From an uncultured Oscillospiraceae bacterium (GTDB lineage: Bacteria > Bacillota > Clostridia > Oscillospirales > Ruminococcaceae), in contig CAKSEC010000003.1 in NCBI GenBank assembly GCA_934446355.1, positions 62,001 through 126,000 of the forward strand: a DNA stretch of 64,000 nucleotides, given 5' to 3'. The notes below the pieces were generated by a model that saw only the letters and a list, made by a program, of their open reading frames with translations, did no database searches and was not told where the DNA came from. The translations under genes were made by a program, and so were the position numbers. Shown here piece by piece: positions 42,405 through 49,781 of the stretch. The stretch's first letter is position 1; each line of letters starts with the position of its first letter.

Positions 42405-42881
42405 ATGGCAATCACAGTAAGAAGAGCAGAACAGGGGGATTCGGAAAGGATAATGCAGCTTCTCAGCGAGGTGCTGGAACTGCACGCTAAGATCAGACCT
42501 GATATATTCATTTCGGGCACGACCAAGTATGCGCATTCGGAGCTGGCGGAGATAATAAGCAGCGATGATACGCCTATATTTGTTGCGGTGGACGATGAGG
42601 ACGTGGTTCAGGGATACGCATTCTGCATTATGAAGCAGCAGCCGTTCAGCACGAACATGAAAAGCTTCAGCACGCTGTTCATAGATGACCTGTGCGTGGA
42701 CGAGAACTGCAGGGGTCAGCGTGTGGGTACTCTGCTGTTCGACTATGTTAAGGAATACGCGAAGGCTAGGGGCTGCTATGACGTGACCCTCAATGTCTGG
42801 GAGGGCAACGACAGCGCACGGGCATTCTATGAAAAGAAGGGAATGTTCGTGAAGGAAACTCAGATGGAAATAATACTCTGA
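42405..42881 (+). CDS. GNAT-family N-acetyltransferase
   Basis: A 158-residue acetyltransferase, last gene of the operon that begins with der. The acetyl-CoA loop is CRGQRVGTLLFDY at about residues 105-117, and the C-terminal NDSARAFYEKKGM is family-typical. The substrate is unknown. It lies 19 nt after another acetyltransferase of distinct sequence, so this is not a recent duplicate. No clear terminator precedes the tRNA promoter. Confidence 0.88.
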   Translation: MAITVRRAEQGDSERIMQLLSEVLELHAKIRPDIFISGTTKYAHSELAEIISSDDTPIFVAVDDEDVVQGYAFCIMKQQPFSTNMKSFSTLFIDDLCVDENCRGQRVGTLLFDYVKEYAKARGCYDVTLNVWEGNDSARAFYEKKGMFVKETQMEIIL

Positions 42882-42936
42882 AAAAGAGCCGCGCACATGA
42901 CCTCACGGCATAACGCAAAAAAATTATTAAAACCCC

Positions 42937-42965
42937 TTGACAAATATGGCGGGAAGTGATATAAT
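42937..42965 (+). promoter_or_regulatory. consensus promoter of the tRNA cluster
   Basis: TTGACA (42937-42942), 17-bp spacer, TATAAT (42960-42965), about 30 nt before tRNA-Gly. Confidence 0.9.
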
Positions 42966-42996
42966 AAATAAGCGTTGATGTTATGTGCGCATTTTT

Positions 42997-43070
42997 GCGG
43001 GTGTAGTTCAATGGTAGAATCCCAGCCTTCCAAGCTGGTCGCGTGGGTTCGATTCCCATCACCCGCTCCA
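42997..43070 (+). tRNA. tRNA-Gly (TCC)
   Basis: Acceptor GCGGGTG pairs with CACCCGC, discriminator T and encoded CCA. The anticodon loop CTTCCAA gives TCC. It is the first gene of a tRNA transcript. Confidence 0.95.
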
Positions 43071-43106
43071 ATCCGTTTTCAACGGATCTTTGTTCGCATA
43101 GGATAT

Positions 43107-43183
<77 letters not shown>

Positions 43184-43188
43184 TGTAT

Positions 43189-43266
43189 GGTGGGTATGGC
43201 TTAGTTGGTTAAAGCGTCGGATTGTGGTCCCGAAGACCGTGGGTTCGATTCCCACTACCCACCCCA
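43189..43266 (+). tRNA. tRNA-His (GTG)
   Basis: The extra 5' G (43189) faces discriminator C, the tRNA-His identity mark. Acceptor GTGGGTA pairs with TACCCAC and CCA is encoded. The anticodon loop TTGTGGT gives GTG. It is only 5 nt from tRNA-Arg. Confidence 0.95.
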
Positions 43267-43277
43267 GATAGCAAAAA

Positions 43278-43304
43278 GGCATAGGTTCGTCCTGTGCCTT
43301 TTTT
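43278..43304 (+). terminator. strong intrinsic terminator between tRNA-His and tRNA-Gln
   Basis: GGCATAGG (43278-43285) pairs with CCTGTGCC (43291-43298), followed by TTTTTT; an A-run before it extends the stem. tRNA-Gln starts only 6 nt after the T-run. Confidence 0.85.
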
Positions 43305-43310
43305 AATAAC

Positions 43311-43385
43311 TGGGATATAGCCAAGCGGTAAGGCAAGGGACTTTGACTCCCTCATGCGTGCGTTCAAATCGCACTATCCCAACCA
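43311..43385 (+). tRNA. tRNA-Gln (TTG)
   Basis: Acceptor TGGGATA pairs with TATCCCA, discriminator A and encoded CCA. The anticodon loop CTTTGAC gives TTG. There is no room for its own promoter after the terminator, so it depends on read-through. A 93-bp tandem array begins at its 3' end. Confidence 0.95.
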
Positions 43386-43711
43386 GTCAAGTGCCTTGAC
43401 GGGCATTACGCACGTCGAGGCGCTTTGCTTTTTTAGAGTTTTCTCCTGCGCTGAAAAAGACGTTTCTTTACACGGACAGTCGAGTGCCTCGACACGCATT
43501 ACGCACGTCGAGGCGCTTTTGTATTTCAGAGTTTTTTCCTGCGCTGGAATAGCCGCTTTCTTTACACGGACAGTCGAGTGCCTCGACACGCATTACGCAC
43601 GTCGAGGCGCTTTTGTATTTCAGAGTTTTCTCCTGCGCTGGAATAGACGTTTCTTTACACGGACAGTCGAGTGCCTCTACGCATTTATGCGTAGGGGCAA
43701 ATTGCTTTTGG
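43384..43711 (+). repeat. 93-94-bp tandem array abutting tRNA-Gln (three units plus a diverged fourth)
   Basis: Units begin with CAGTC at 43384, 43477, 43571 and 43664. Units 1-3 are nearly identical and hold a hairpin, GTGCCTCGAC with GTCGAGGCGC (unit 1 has one U-G variant), then a T-rich tail, then a pyrimidine-rich stretch with CTCCTGCGC. Unit 4 keeps the start but has another hairpin, GCCTCTACGCA with TGCGTAGGGGC. The frame that runs through the array has no ribosome site and starts inside the tRNA, so it is not coding. Each unit could be a terminator or a small-RNA module. Confidence 0.88.
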
Positions 43712-43724
43712 CGAATAGATACAC

Positions 43725-43757
43725 GCCCTCAGACACCGTGTCCGAGGGCTTTTCTTT
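43725..43757 (+). terminator. intrinsic terminator ending the tRNA-Gln/array transcript
   Basis: GCCCTC (43725-43730) pairs with GAGGGC (43744-43749) with further pairs inside, then TTTTCTTT. Confidence 0.82.
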
Positions 43758-43765
43758 GATACTCA

Positions 43766-43803
43766 AAAAATGACATCGCTCCGGAAAAGGACCGGAGCGA
43801 TGT
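43766..43803 (-). terminator. perfect 12-bp hairpin, minus-strand terminator
   Basis: ACATCGCTCCGG pairs with CCGGAGCGATGT around AAAAGGA. On the minus strand it is followed by a T-run (A-run about 43765-43771), so it probably ends transcripts coming from the acetyltransferase gene at 44029-44505. Confidence 0.72.
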
Positions 43804-43845
43804 GAAATCAGCCGACCTGCGAGGAAGCGGCAGGTCTTAAGGACA

Positions 43846-43924
43846 CGCTGAATAAAGCGAAGCGTAACAAAATCAGGCACGTGAGTGCGCTCGTTTGAAC
43901 GTGACGATTTTGTTTTATTCAGCG
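43846..43924 (+). repeat. 79-nt hairpin repeat, family II, copy B
   Basis: Same length and fold as copy A at 1167-1245. Outer arms CGCTGAATAA/TTATTCAGCG and the inner CACGT/ACGTG stem carry paired changes relative to copy A. It lies between the tRNA array and a minus-strand acetyltransferase gene. Confidence 0.8.
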
Positions 43925-44028
43925 TTTCCTTAGTTTATTATATTGCGGCGCTGATGATTTGTCAATAGGATAATAAATCCTTAACGGAAAATTAACATTC
44001 TGTACGCTGTTTATTGAGAGCCTGACTG

Positions 44029-44505
44029 TCAGCGGAACTTACACAGCATGATATATTCTTCGTCGTTTTCGCCGACTGCTTCAAAGCCAACTTTTCGGTA
44101 CATTTTAACTGCATAGTTTGCCTTTTGTACTGCAAGCGACGCCTGTTTATAGTTCTTGGATCTCAGCAGGCTGAGCATTTCAGTCATCAGTGCCGTACCG
44201 ATACCCTGATTCCTGTAATTCGGATACAGAGATATCGCAAACGACGGTGTGTTATCATCGATATGACCATAATCGTCCATAATGCGCACCCATACAGCGC
44301 CGATAATTTTGCCGTCATACTCTGCGACAAGACAGTGGTCGTCCCTGCGCTTGCCGAAATCTTTTATGTAGACCTGCAGTTCGGGCTGTTTGATTATGCT
44401 CTTTTGGGGTGCCTGAACGCCGTCGGGTATGAAGATGGCTTCGTATAGGAAGTCGCTTAGTATAGCGTATTCTGACGCCCTTATTTCCCTGATTTTATAA
44501 TTCAT
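44029..44505 (-). CDS. GNAT-family N-acetyltransferase
   Basis: A 158-residue acetyltransferase starting MNYKIREIRASEY. The acetyl-CoA loop is LYPNYRNQGIGTALMTEM at about residues 93-110, with YAVKMYRKVGFEAVGEND near the C-terminus. ATG 44505 follows GAGGG; a TTG ten codons upstream is less likely. It lies just downstream of tRNA-Leu and its terminator on the same strand. No separate promoter is obvious. The substrate is unknown. Confidence 0.88.
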   Translation of the reverse strand: MNYKIREIRASEYAILSDFLYEAIFIPDGVQAPQKSIIKQPELQVYIKDFGKRRDDHCLVAEYDGKIIGAVWVRIMDDYGHIDDNTPSFAISLYPNYRNQGIGTALMTEMLSLLRSKNYKQASLAVQKANYAVKMYRKVGFEAVGENDEEYIMLCKFR

Positions 44506-44534
44506 ACAGCCCTCGCTTGAACAGTAAAGTGACA

Positions 44535-44567
44535 AAAATTAAAAGGACTGTCAGCTGCAGTCCTTTT
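44535..44567 (-). terminator. terminator of tRNA-Leu
   Basis: AAAAGGACTG (44541-44550) pairs with CAGTCCTTTT (44558-44567), and the minus strand then reads AATTTTTG. The stem begins at the last base of the tRNA CCA. Confidence 0.85.
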
Positions 44568-44653
44568 GGTGCCGGTAGTGGGGGTCGAACCCACACGCCA
44601 TTGCTGGCAGCGGATTTTGAGTCCGCCTCGTCTGCCAATTCCAACATACCGGC
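44567..44653 (-). tRNA. tRNA-Leu (CAA)
   Basis: A class II tRNA of 87 nt with a long variable arm. Acceptor GCCGGTA pairs with TACCGGC, discriminator A and encoded CCA. The anticodon loop CTCAAAA gives CAA, reading TTG. Confidence 0.95.
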
Positions 44654-44697
44654 TAGTGTATCGTATGCGCCTTTATTCGCTGATAAAAGCAAATATA

Positions 44698-44726
44698 ATT
44701 ATACTACATTTCAGACGATTTGTCAA
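44698..44726 (-). promoter_or_regulatory. consensus promoter of tRNA-Leu
   Basis: On the minus strand, TTGACA (44726-44721), 17-bp spacer, TATAAT (44703-44698). Confidence 0.9.
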
Positions 44727-45049
44727 CCAGAATCGGCGAAAAACTGTCCGGCGGGAAAGAATGACAGTATTTGAGGTATTCTGACATAGTGTGGGTAGCA
44801 AATCTGACATCAAGGCTCTATGTTTATTCATGATTTATCTATGTAAAAATATAATATTTGTACATATTGACGGCTTTATAATGCGACGGGGGAGTATCAA
44901 TTGGGCAAAATCTACATATTATAATATGAATCTTTGTAGAGTATCACTATTGAAATAAATAAGCAAATGGGTATAAAATATATAGTAAAGTTTTCGTTGG
45001 ACCGGTACTGCAAATCATGCGGCAGCGGTCAAAACAGAGGGGTGATGAA
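44727..45049. other. intergenic region before the V-type ATPase operon
   Basis: No gene is seen. It is AT-rich, with TATAAT at 44877-44882 and 44920-44925, but neither has a -35 at proper spacing. A GC-rich inverted repeat (GACCG near 44999 with CGGTC near 45029, and CTGC/GCAG inside) lies just before the ribosome site of the first gene. The operon promoter must be here but I cannot place it. Confidence 0.4.
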
Positions 45050-45358
45050 ATGGATATTCTGCAGCAGATAATCGAAGCGGACAAGGCGGCCGCCGCCAGA
45101 GTGCAGGCGCTGCGTGAGGAATCCGAGCGCAGGCTGAGCGAATCCGGAAAGGCTGCGGCGCAGGCGAACAGTCTGCTCATCTCGTCTGAACAGCAGAAGC
45201 TGGACAAGCAGCGTGCCGAGCAGGAAAAGACGCTTTCCGAGAAAAAGAACAGCGCCGGCGAGGTACTTGCGGCACAGACAAAGCGGCTGGAGGACATCTT
45301 TGCGGCTAACCGCAGCGAATGGTCCTCTGAGATAATGAAAAAGGTAACGGGTGTGTGA
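45050..45358 (+). CDS. V-type ATP synthase subunit G/H (peripheral stalk)
   Basis: A 102-residue, almost entirely alpha-helical, charged protein (IIEADKAAAARVQALREESE). It forms the peripheral-stalk coiled coil together with subunit E. The start at 45050 follows GAGGGGTGATG; the longer frame upstream has no ribosome site. It is the first gene of the nine-gene ATPase operon and is followed at once by subunit C. Confidence 0.85.
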   Translation: MDILQQIIEADKAAAARVQALREESERRLSESGKAAAQANSLLISSEQQKLDKQRAEQEKTLSEKKNSAGEVLAAQTKRLEDIFAANRSEWSSEIMKKVTGV

Positions 45359-45359
45359 T

Positions 45360-46394
45360 ATGTCGTTTTCTTCAAATGCAGTCACCGCCAAATGCCGTGC
45401 AGTTTTCGGCAGGTCGCTGACAGCGCAGGATTATTCGCAGCTATGCGATAAGAAGAACGTGGCTGAGGCTGCCGCTTACCTGAAAAACACACCGAGATTC
45501 TCTGCGGCGCTTTCGGGTATCGACCCGCAGACTATCCACAGGGGACAGCTTGAAACGCGCCTTGCGGAATCGGTGTTCGATATATTCGACAGCTTTCGCA
45601 GGTTCGATTTCACTGAGAGCCAGTGGTTTTTCCGTGAGATAGTGACCCGCCTTGAAATAGAGCAGATACTCATTGCGCTGCAGGGCGTGGCCAACGGCTC
45701 GACGGACAGCTATATCACTGCGCTGCCGCCGTTCCTGATACAGAGGTCGCATATCGACCTGCTTGCGCTGGGCAGGGCACGCAGTTTTGAGGATATAGGC
45801 TCGCAGCTTGCGGGGACGGAATATGGCAGGATACTGCAGCCGCTTATCAGCACACCGCCCGACGGCGGCAGGCTGAATATCAGGGAATGCGAACGCAGGC
45901 TGTTCACGAAATACTACCTGTCGTGCATGAAGAACGTTGAGAAAAGCTGCCGCGGCTCAAAACGCACGGAACTCAAAAGGGCGTTCCTCAAAAGCATTGA
46001 CATGAAGAACGTAGTCACCTGCTGCAGAATGCGGGCGTTCGGCTTTGACGCAGGGGCGGCGCAGCAGCAGCTTATCCCGTTCCGTTCAAGGCTGAGCCGT
46101 GAGGTCACGGAGCAGCTGATGCAGCAGAGCGATATATCCCGAATAGAAGCAAGGCTTGCCGAGATAGGCTACCGCACGAACGGCGAGGCGCAGTTCAGCA
46201 CCATCGAGCAGCTGACCGAGCGGATAAGCCTTGACTACCTGCGCAGGACGATGAGGATATCCCAGAATGCCGCAGCTGTATATTACTGCCTGATAGAATG
46301 CCTTGAAATAGAACTTCGCAACGTCAAGACGATAATCGAGGGTATTCGATATGGTCTGGCGGGTAATGAGATATACCAGATGTTAGTGATATGA
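45360..46394 (+). CDS. ntpC: V-type ATP synthase subunit C
   Basis: Central socket subunit (AC39/subunit d family) linking the rotor shaft to the membrane c-ring. It has 344 residues, mostly helical, beginning MSFSSNAVTAKCRAVFGRSL. The family's C-terminal signature region (RNVKTIIEGIRYGL) is present. The ATG lies one base after the preceding stop, so translation is coupled. In many Firmicutes subunit C comes after K and E; here it precedes I. Confidence 0.9.
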   Translation: MSFSSNAVTAKCRAVFGRSLTAQDYSQLCDKKNVAEAAAYLKNTPRFSAALSGIDPQTIHRGQLETRLAESVFDIFDSFRRFDFTESQWFFREIVTRLEIEQILIALQGVANGSTDSYITALPPFLIQRSHIDLLALGRARSFEDIGSQLAGTEYGRILQPLISTPPDGGRLNIRECERRLFTKYYLSCMKNVEKSCRGSKRTELKRAFLKSIDMKNVVTCCRMRAFGFDAGAAQQQLIPFRSRLSREVTEQLMQQSDISRIEARLAEIGYRTNGEAQFSTIEQLTERISLDYLRRTMRISQNAAAVYYCLIECLEIELRNVKTIIEGIRYGLAGNEIYQMLVI

Positions 46395-46432
46395 CGACTA
46401 TTATTATAAATCAAGAAAGGCGGTGGTAATGA

Positions 46433-48391
46433 ATGGGTATTGAAAAAATGTCGCTGATATCCGCCGAGGGAGATATCGGGCAGCTTGACAGAGCGCTTAT
46501 GCTGTGCTGTGAAAGCGGAGCCTTTCAGATGATAGATGTTTCCCGAAAGAACGGCGCGGTATCTTCGGCGCAGAACCCATACACCAGCTTGTACGAAAGG
46601 CTTCGCAGCACTGCGCAGGCACTGGGGATAACTCCGCAGTTCCGCAGCTTTAGCGGCAGCGGGCTCGACACGCCGGAGCAGCTTGCTCAGCGTGTGCATG
46701 AAATATGTACCGGCGTAGAAAAGATACGCAGGGAGCATGACGAGATGGCGGCTTCCATCGAGGAACTGCGCCAGACGGACGCCTGCGTGAAGCACCTGCT
46801 GGGGCTTGACGTCAGCTTCAAGGATCTGTTCGAGCTGAAATACGTAAAGCTGAGGGTAGGCAAGCTGCCTGCGGAAAATCTGCAGAAGCTTGATTACTAC
46901 AGCAACCGCTGCATACATTTTGTGCCGTTTGAAAAAAAGCGTGACTTTGTATGGGGAATATACCTCACGCCGGCGGACACCTCTGAATTTGCAGATTCGC
47001 TGATGGATTCGCTGTATTTTGAGCGTGTTCGTCTGCCGGAATACCTCGACGAGGACGCCAAGACCGCCGATGAAATGCTGGAACACATCATCACCGACGA
47101 GGAGCAGCTTGAAGAACAGCTGGAAAAGCAGCTGGGCGAATACCGTGACAAATACTGCGATGAGATATTGACGATACTCAGCCGGCTTAAATCAAGCTGC
47201 GACTGCTTTGAACTGAGAAAGCTGGCGCTTATATCCGCAGGCAGGTTCTCGTTCTCCGGATATTGCCCGCAGAAGCAGTCGAAGGCTCTCTGCTCGTCGC
47301 TGTCTGCGCTTGAAAGCGTCCAGACGGTGGACATACCGATAAAGCCGGGAAACACCATGCCGGACGTACCGGTGAAGCTTCGCAACAATGCGTTTTTCAG
47401 GCCGTTCGAGATGTTCGTTAAGATGTACGGGCTTCCGGTATACGGCAGCTTCGACCCCACGCCGTATGTCGCAGTGACCTACTGCCTGATGTTCGGCATA
47501 ATGTTCGGAGATGTGGGACAGGGACTTGTGGTGTCGCTTCTGGGGCTTATCCTCAGCAAGCTGACGAAAAACGGGCTTGCCCCGATAATGATGAGGATAG
47601 GGCTTTTCTCAGCCGCATTCGGCGTGCTTTACGGCTCGGTGTTCGGCATAGAAACGCTGATAACCCCGTTCTTCCACCGGGAGAACGTATGGCGGTTCTT
47701 GGGCTACAGCGAGCAGCCTGAAAACATATTCCAAGTGGCGACGACGCTGCTTATCGCCGCACTGATGATAGGCATTGTGCTGATAATGCTGTCAATGCTG
47801 TTCAACACGGTGCTGAACTTCCGAAAACGGAATTTCGGAGAAGCTCTTTTCAGCGTGAACGGAATAGCCGGTCTGGTGTTCTATGTTTCGCTGGTGGCAG
47901 CGGCTGCGGGAATGTTCATGTTCGGCGTTGACCTGTTCACCGCACCGTATATAATCTGCCTTATCGTGCTGCCGCTGGTGCTGATATTCTTTAAGCACCC
48001 GCTGTCTGACCTCGTTATGGGAACGGGCACAGGCGAAAAGGTATCTGTCGGCAACTTCATCATTGAGAATTTCATCGAACTGTTCGAGGCTGCGCTAAGC
48101 TTCCTGTCGAACACGATGTCCTACCTGCGTATCGGCGGCTTCGTGCTCAGCCATGCGGGAATGATGCTGGTAGTCGCCCAGCTTGCCGGCACGAATACGC
48201 CGAATGCTGAGGTGACGGTCGGCACGGTGATAGTCTATATCATAGGCAACCTTGTCGTAATGGGCATAGAGGGACTTCTGGTGGGCATTCAGGTGCTCCG
48301 TCTGGAGTTCTACGAGATATTCAACCGCTTCTATGACGGCAGCGGAAAGGGCTTTGACCCTATTGAAATAAGCTTCGGCGCAGATAATTGA
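46433..48391 (+). CDS. ntpI: V-type ATP synthase subunit I (a-type stator)
   Basis: Membrane stator with the two ion half-channels. It has 652 residues. The N-terminal half (about 1-330) is cytoplasmic with a coiled coil (EEQLEEQLEKQLGEY). The C-terminal half has seven to eight membrane helices. Conserved family motifs are YVAVTYCLMFGIMFGDVGQG and LSFLSNTMSYLRIGGFVLSH; the Arg of SYLRIGGF is the essential ion-path residue. The start follows AAAGGCGGTGG. Confidence 0.95.
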   Translation: MGIEKMSLISAEGDIGQLDRALMLCCESGAFQMIDVSRKNGAVSSAQNPYTSLYERLRSTAQALGITPQFRSFSGSGLDTPEQLAQRVHEICTGVEKIRREHDEMAASIEELRQTDACVKHLLGLDVSFKDLFELKYVKLRVGKLPAENLQKLDYYSNRCIHFVPFEKKRDFVWGIYLTPADTSEFADSLMDSLYFERVRLPEYLDEDAKTADEMLEHIITDEEQLEEQLEKQLGEYRDKYCDEILTILSRLKSSCDCFELRKLALISAGRFSFSGYCPQKQSKALCSSLSALESVQTVDIPIKPGNTMPDVPVKLRNNAFFRPFEMFVKMYGLPVYGSFDPTPYVAVTYCLMFGIMFGDVGQGLVVSLLGLILSKLTKNGLAPIMMRIGLFSAAFGVLYGSVFGIETLITPFFHRENVWRFLGYSEQPENIFQVATTLLIAALMIGIVLIMLSMLFNTVLNFRKRNFGEALFSVNGIAGLVFYVSLVAAAAGMFMFGVDLFTAPYIICLIVLPLVLIFFKHPLSDLVMGTGTGEKVSVGNFIIENFIELFEAALSFLSNTMSYLRIGGFVLSHAGMMLVVAQLAGTNTPNAEVTVGTVIVYIIGNLVVMGIEGLLVGIQVLRLEFYEIFNRFYDGSGKGFDPIEISFGADN

Positions 48392-48408
48392 TTTGGAGGA
48401 TAATCACT

Positions 48409-48855
48409 ATGGAATACATCATGCTTTTTGCAATGCCGCTGGTCGTTGTTGCGGCTATAATACTGCCCCTTATCGTAAGCCTTAGAAAGATGAAGCAGCA
48501 CAAGCCCACCAACAGGAAGCGTGCTATAATCACGAATGCGGCTTCTTTCATCGGAGTTATGGCGCTGATGACGATCATGCCGCTTACCGGCGCATTCGCT
48601 GAAAGCGCCCCTGCAGCAGCCGATCCTGCGGCTGTAGACAGCTTCACCAACGGAATGAAGTACCTTGGCGCTGCGCTTTCGACAGGTCTTGCGACTATAG
48701 GAACAGGTATCGCAGTCGGCGGCGCTGCTCCTGCGGCTATCGGCGCAGTCAGCGAGAACGACAAGGCGTTCACCAAGGCACTGATATTCGTTGCGCTCGG
48801 CGAGGGCGTTGCGATCTATGGTCTGCTTATCTCTATCCTGATACTGTTCGGTTGA
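48409..48855 (+). CDS. ntpK: V-type ATP synthase subunit K (c-ring proteolipid)
   Basis: Ion-carrying rotor subunit of 148 residues. Two helices at the N-terminus are joined by a basic loop (RKMKQHKPTNRKR) and end in a signal-peptide-like AFAES site. After an acidic linker comes a single classical c hairpin: GAALSTGLATIGTGIAVGGAAP and ALIFVALGEGVAIYG. The ion-binding glutamate is Glu132 in the last helix. Only this one carboxylate is present per chain, so the ring may be of single-hairpin type. ATG 48409 follows TTGGAGG. Confidence 0.93.
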   Translation: MEYIMLFAMPLVVVAAIILPLIVSLRKMKQHKPTNRKRAIITNAASFIGVMALMTIMPLTGAFAESAPAAADPAAVDSFTNGMKYLGAALSTGLATIGTGIAVGGAAPAAIGAVSENDKAFTKALIFVALGEGVAIYGLLISILILFG

Positions 48856-48861
48856 TGAGCC

Positions 48862-49170
48862 ATGAAATTCTCCCTTATAAGCGACAATATCGACACACAG
48901 ATGGGCATGAGGCTCGCCGGAATAACCGGAGTGGTCGCCCATACCGAGCAGGAAGTATGCGACGCACTTGACGCAGCCTTTGCGGACGAGGACACCGCCG
49001 TGGTGCTGATGACCGAAAAGCTGGTCGGTCTGTGCCACGACAAGGTGTACAGCCTGAAGCTGAGCCGCAGCCGTCCGCTCATCATCGAGATACCTGACCG
49101 CCACGGAAATTCGGGCGTGTCAGAAGCCATCAGCCACTATGTCAACGAGGCTGTCGGAATCAAAATGTAA
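48862..49170 (+). CDS. V-type ATP synthase subunit F
   Basis: Rotor-shaft subunit of 102 residues with a Rossmann-like fold that binds subunit D and activates ATP hydrolysis. It starts MKFSLISDNIDTQMGMRLAGI and has the family's TEQEVCDAL and VVLMTEKL segments; the C-terminal helix is around SEAISHYVNEAVG. The start lies 6 nt after the subunit K stop with little ribosome site of its own, so it is probably coupled. Confidence 0.92.
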   Translation: MKFSLISDNIDTQMGMRLAGITGVVAHTEQEVCDALDAAFADEDTAVVLMTEKLVGLCHDKVYSLKLSRSRPLIIEIPDRHGNSGVSEAISHYVNEAVGIKM

Positions 49171-49182
49171 AGGAGCAGCCAC

Positions 49183-49758
49183 ATGGATAATAATACTGCC
49201 CGTCTGGAACTCTTCCGGCAGGCGATAAACTCTCAGGCGGACGCAGAAGCGGCTGAGATAACCGGTCAGACTGAGGAAAAGCTTGCTGCGCTCGCCAAGG
49301 AAAAAAGCGAACGCTCCCTTAACGAGGCGCTTGCCGGGATACGTGCTGAGCAGCTTCGCACCACCGCATACTTCAAGAAAGAAATGGCACGCTGCGATTT
49401 TGATATGAAGAAGGCGCTGCTGACCCGCCGCTGCGAACTTATCGAGGAATTTTTCGGCGATATCCGCAAAAAGCTGGCGGAGTTTACCGCTTCGCCGGAA
49501 TATACGTTATACCTGAAGTCTGCGATAAAAACGGCGGAGGACACACTGGGCGGCAATGCGGTGATATACGCAAGACCCGCCGATATAGACGAAGTGAAGC
49601 GGCTCACGGAACTTTCGGTGGAGCAGGACGGCTCGATAGAGATAGGCGGGATAAATGCGGGCGACCCGCAGAGCGGATTATTCACGGACCTCACTCTAGA
49701 CAGCAGATTCCTGCAGGAAAAGGCTGCATTCGCCGATAAAGCCGAACTTCGGCTGTGA
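49183..49758 (+). CDS. ntpE: V-type ATP synthase subunit E
   Basis: Peripheral-stalk subunit of 191 residues. A long N-terminal helix (about 1-85) pairs with subunit G/H, and a C-terminal mixed domain contacts A and B (GGINAGDPQSGLFTDLTLDSRF). The ribosome site is AAAGGAG. It lies between F and A in this operon. Confidence 0.93.
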   Translation: MDNNTARLELFRQAINSQADAEAAEITGQTEEKLAALAKEKSERSLNEALAGIRAEQLRTTAYFKKEMARCDFDMKKALLTRRCELIEEFFGDIRKKLAEFTASPEYTLYLKSAIKTAEDTLGGNAVIYARPADIDEVKRLTELSVEQDGSIEIGGINAGDPQSGLFTDLTLDSRFLQEKAAFADKAELRL

Positions 49759-49781
49759 CTCTCTGAAAGGACTGAACAAGC

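Noticed and set aside
43384..43711. CRISPR array
   Set aside because: The repeats are about 93 bp, directly abutting and nearly identical throughout, with no variable spacers and no cas genes nearby.
43354..43773. 139-codon plus-strand frame through the tRNA-Gln tandem array
   Set aside because: It starts inside a tRNA gene, has no ribosome site, and its repeated peptide merely reflects the DNA repeats.
44877..44925. TATAAT boxes as the V-type ATPase promoter
   Set aside because: Neither box has a -35 sequence at 16-18 bp; the nearest candidates leave 13 bp.
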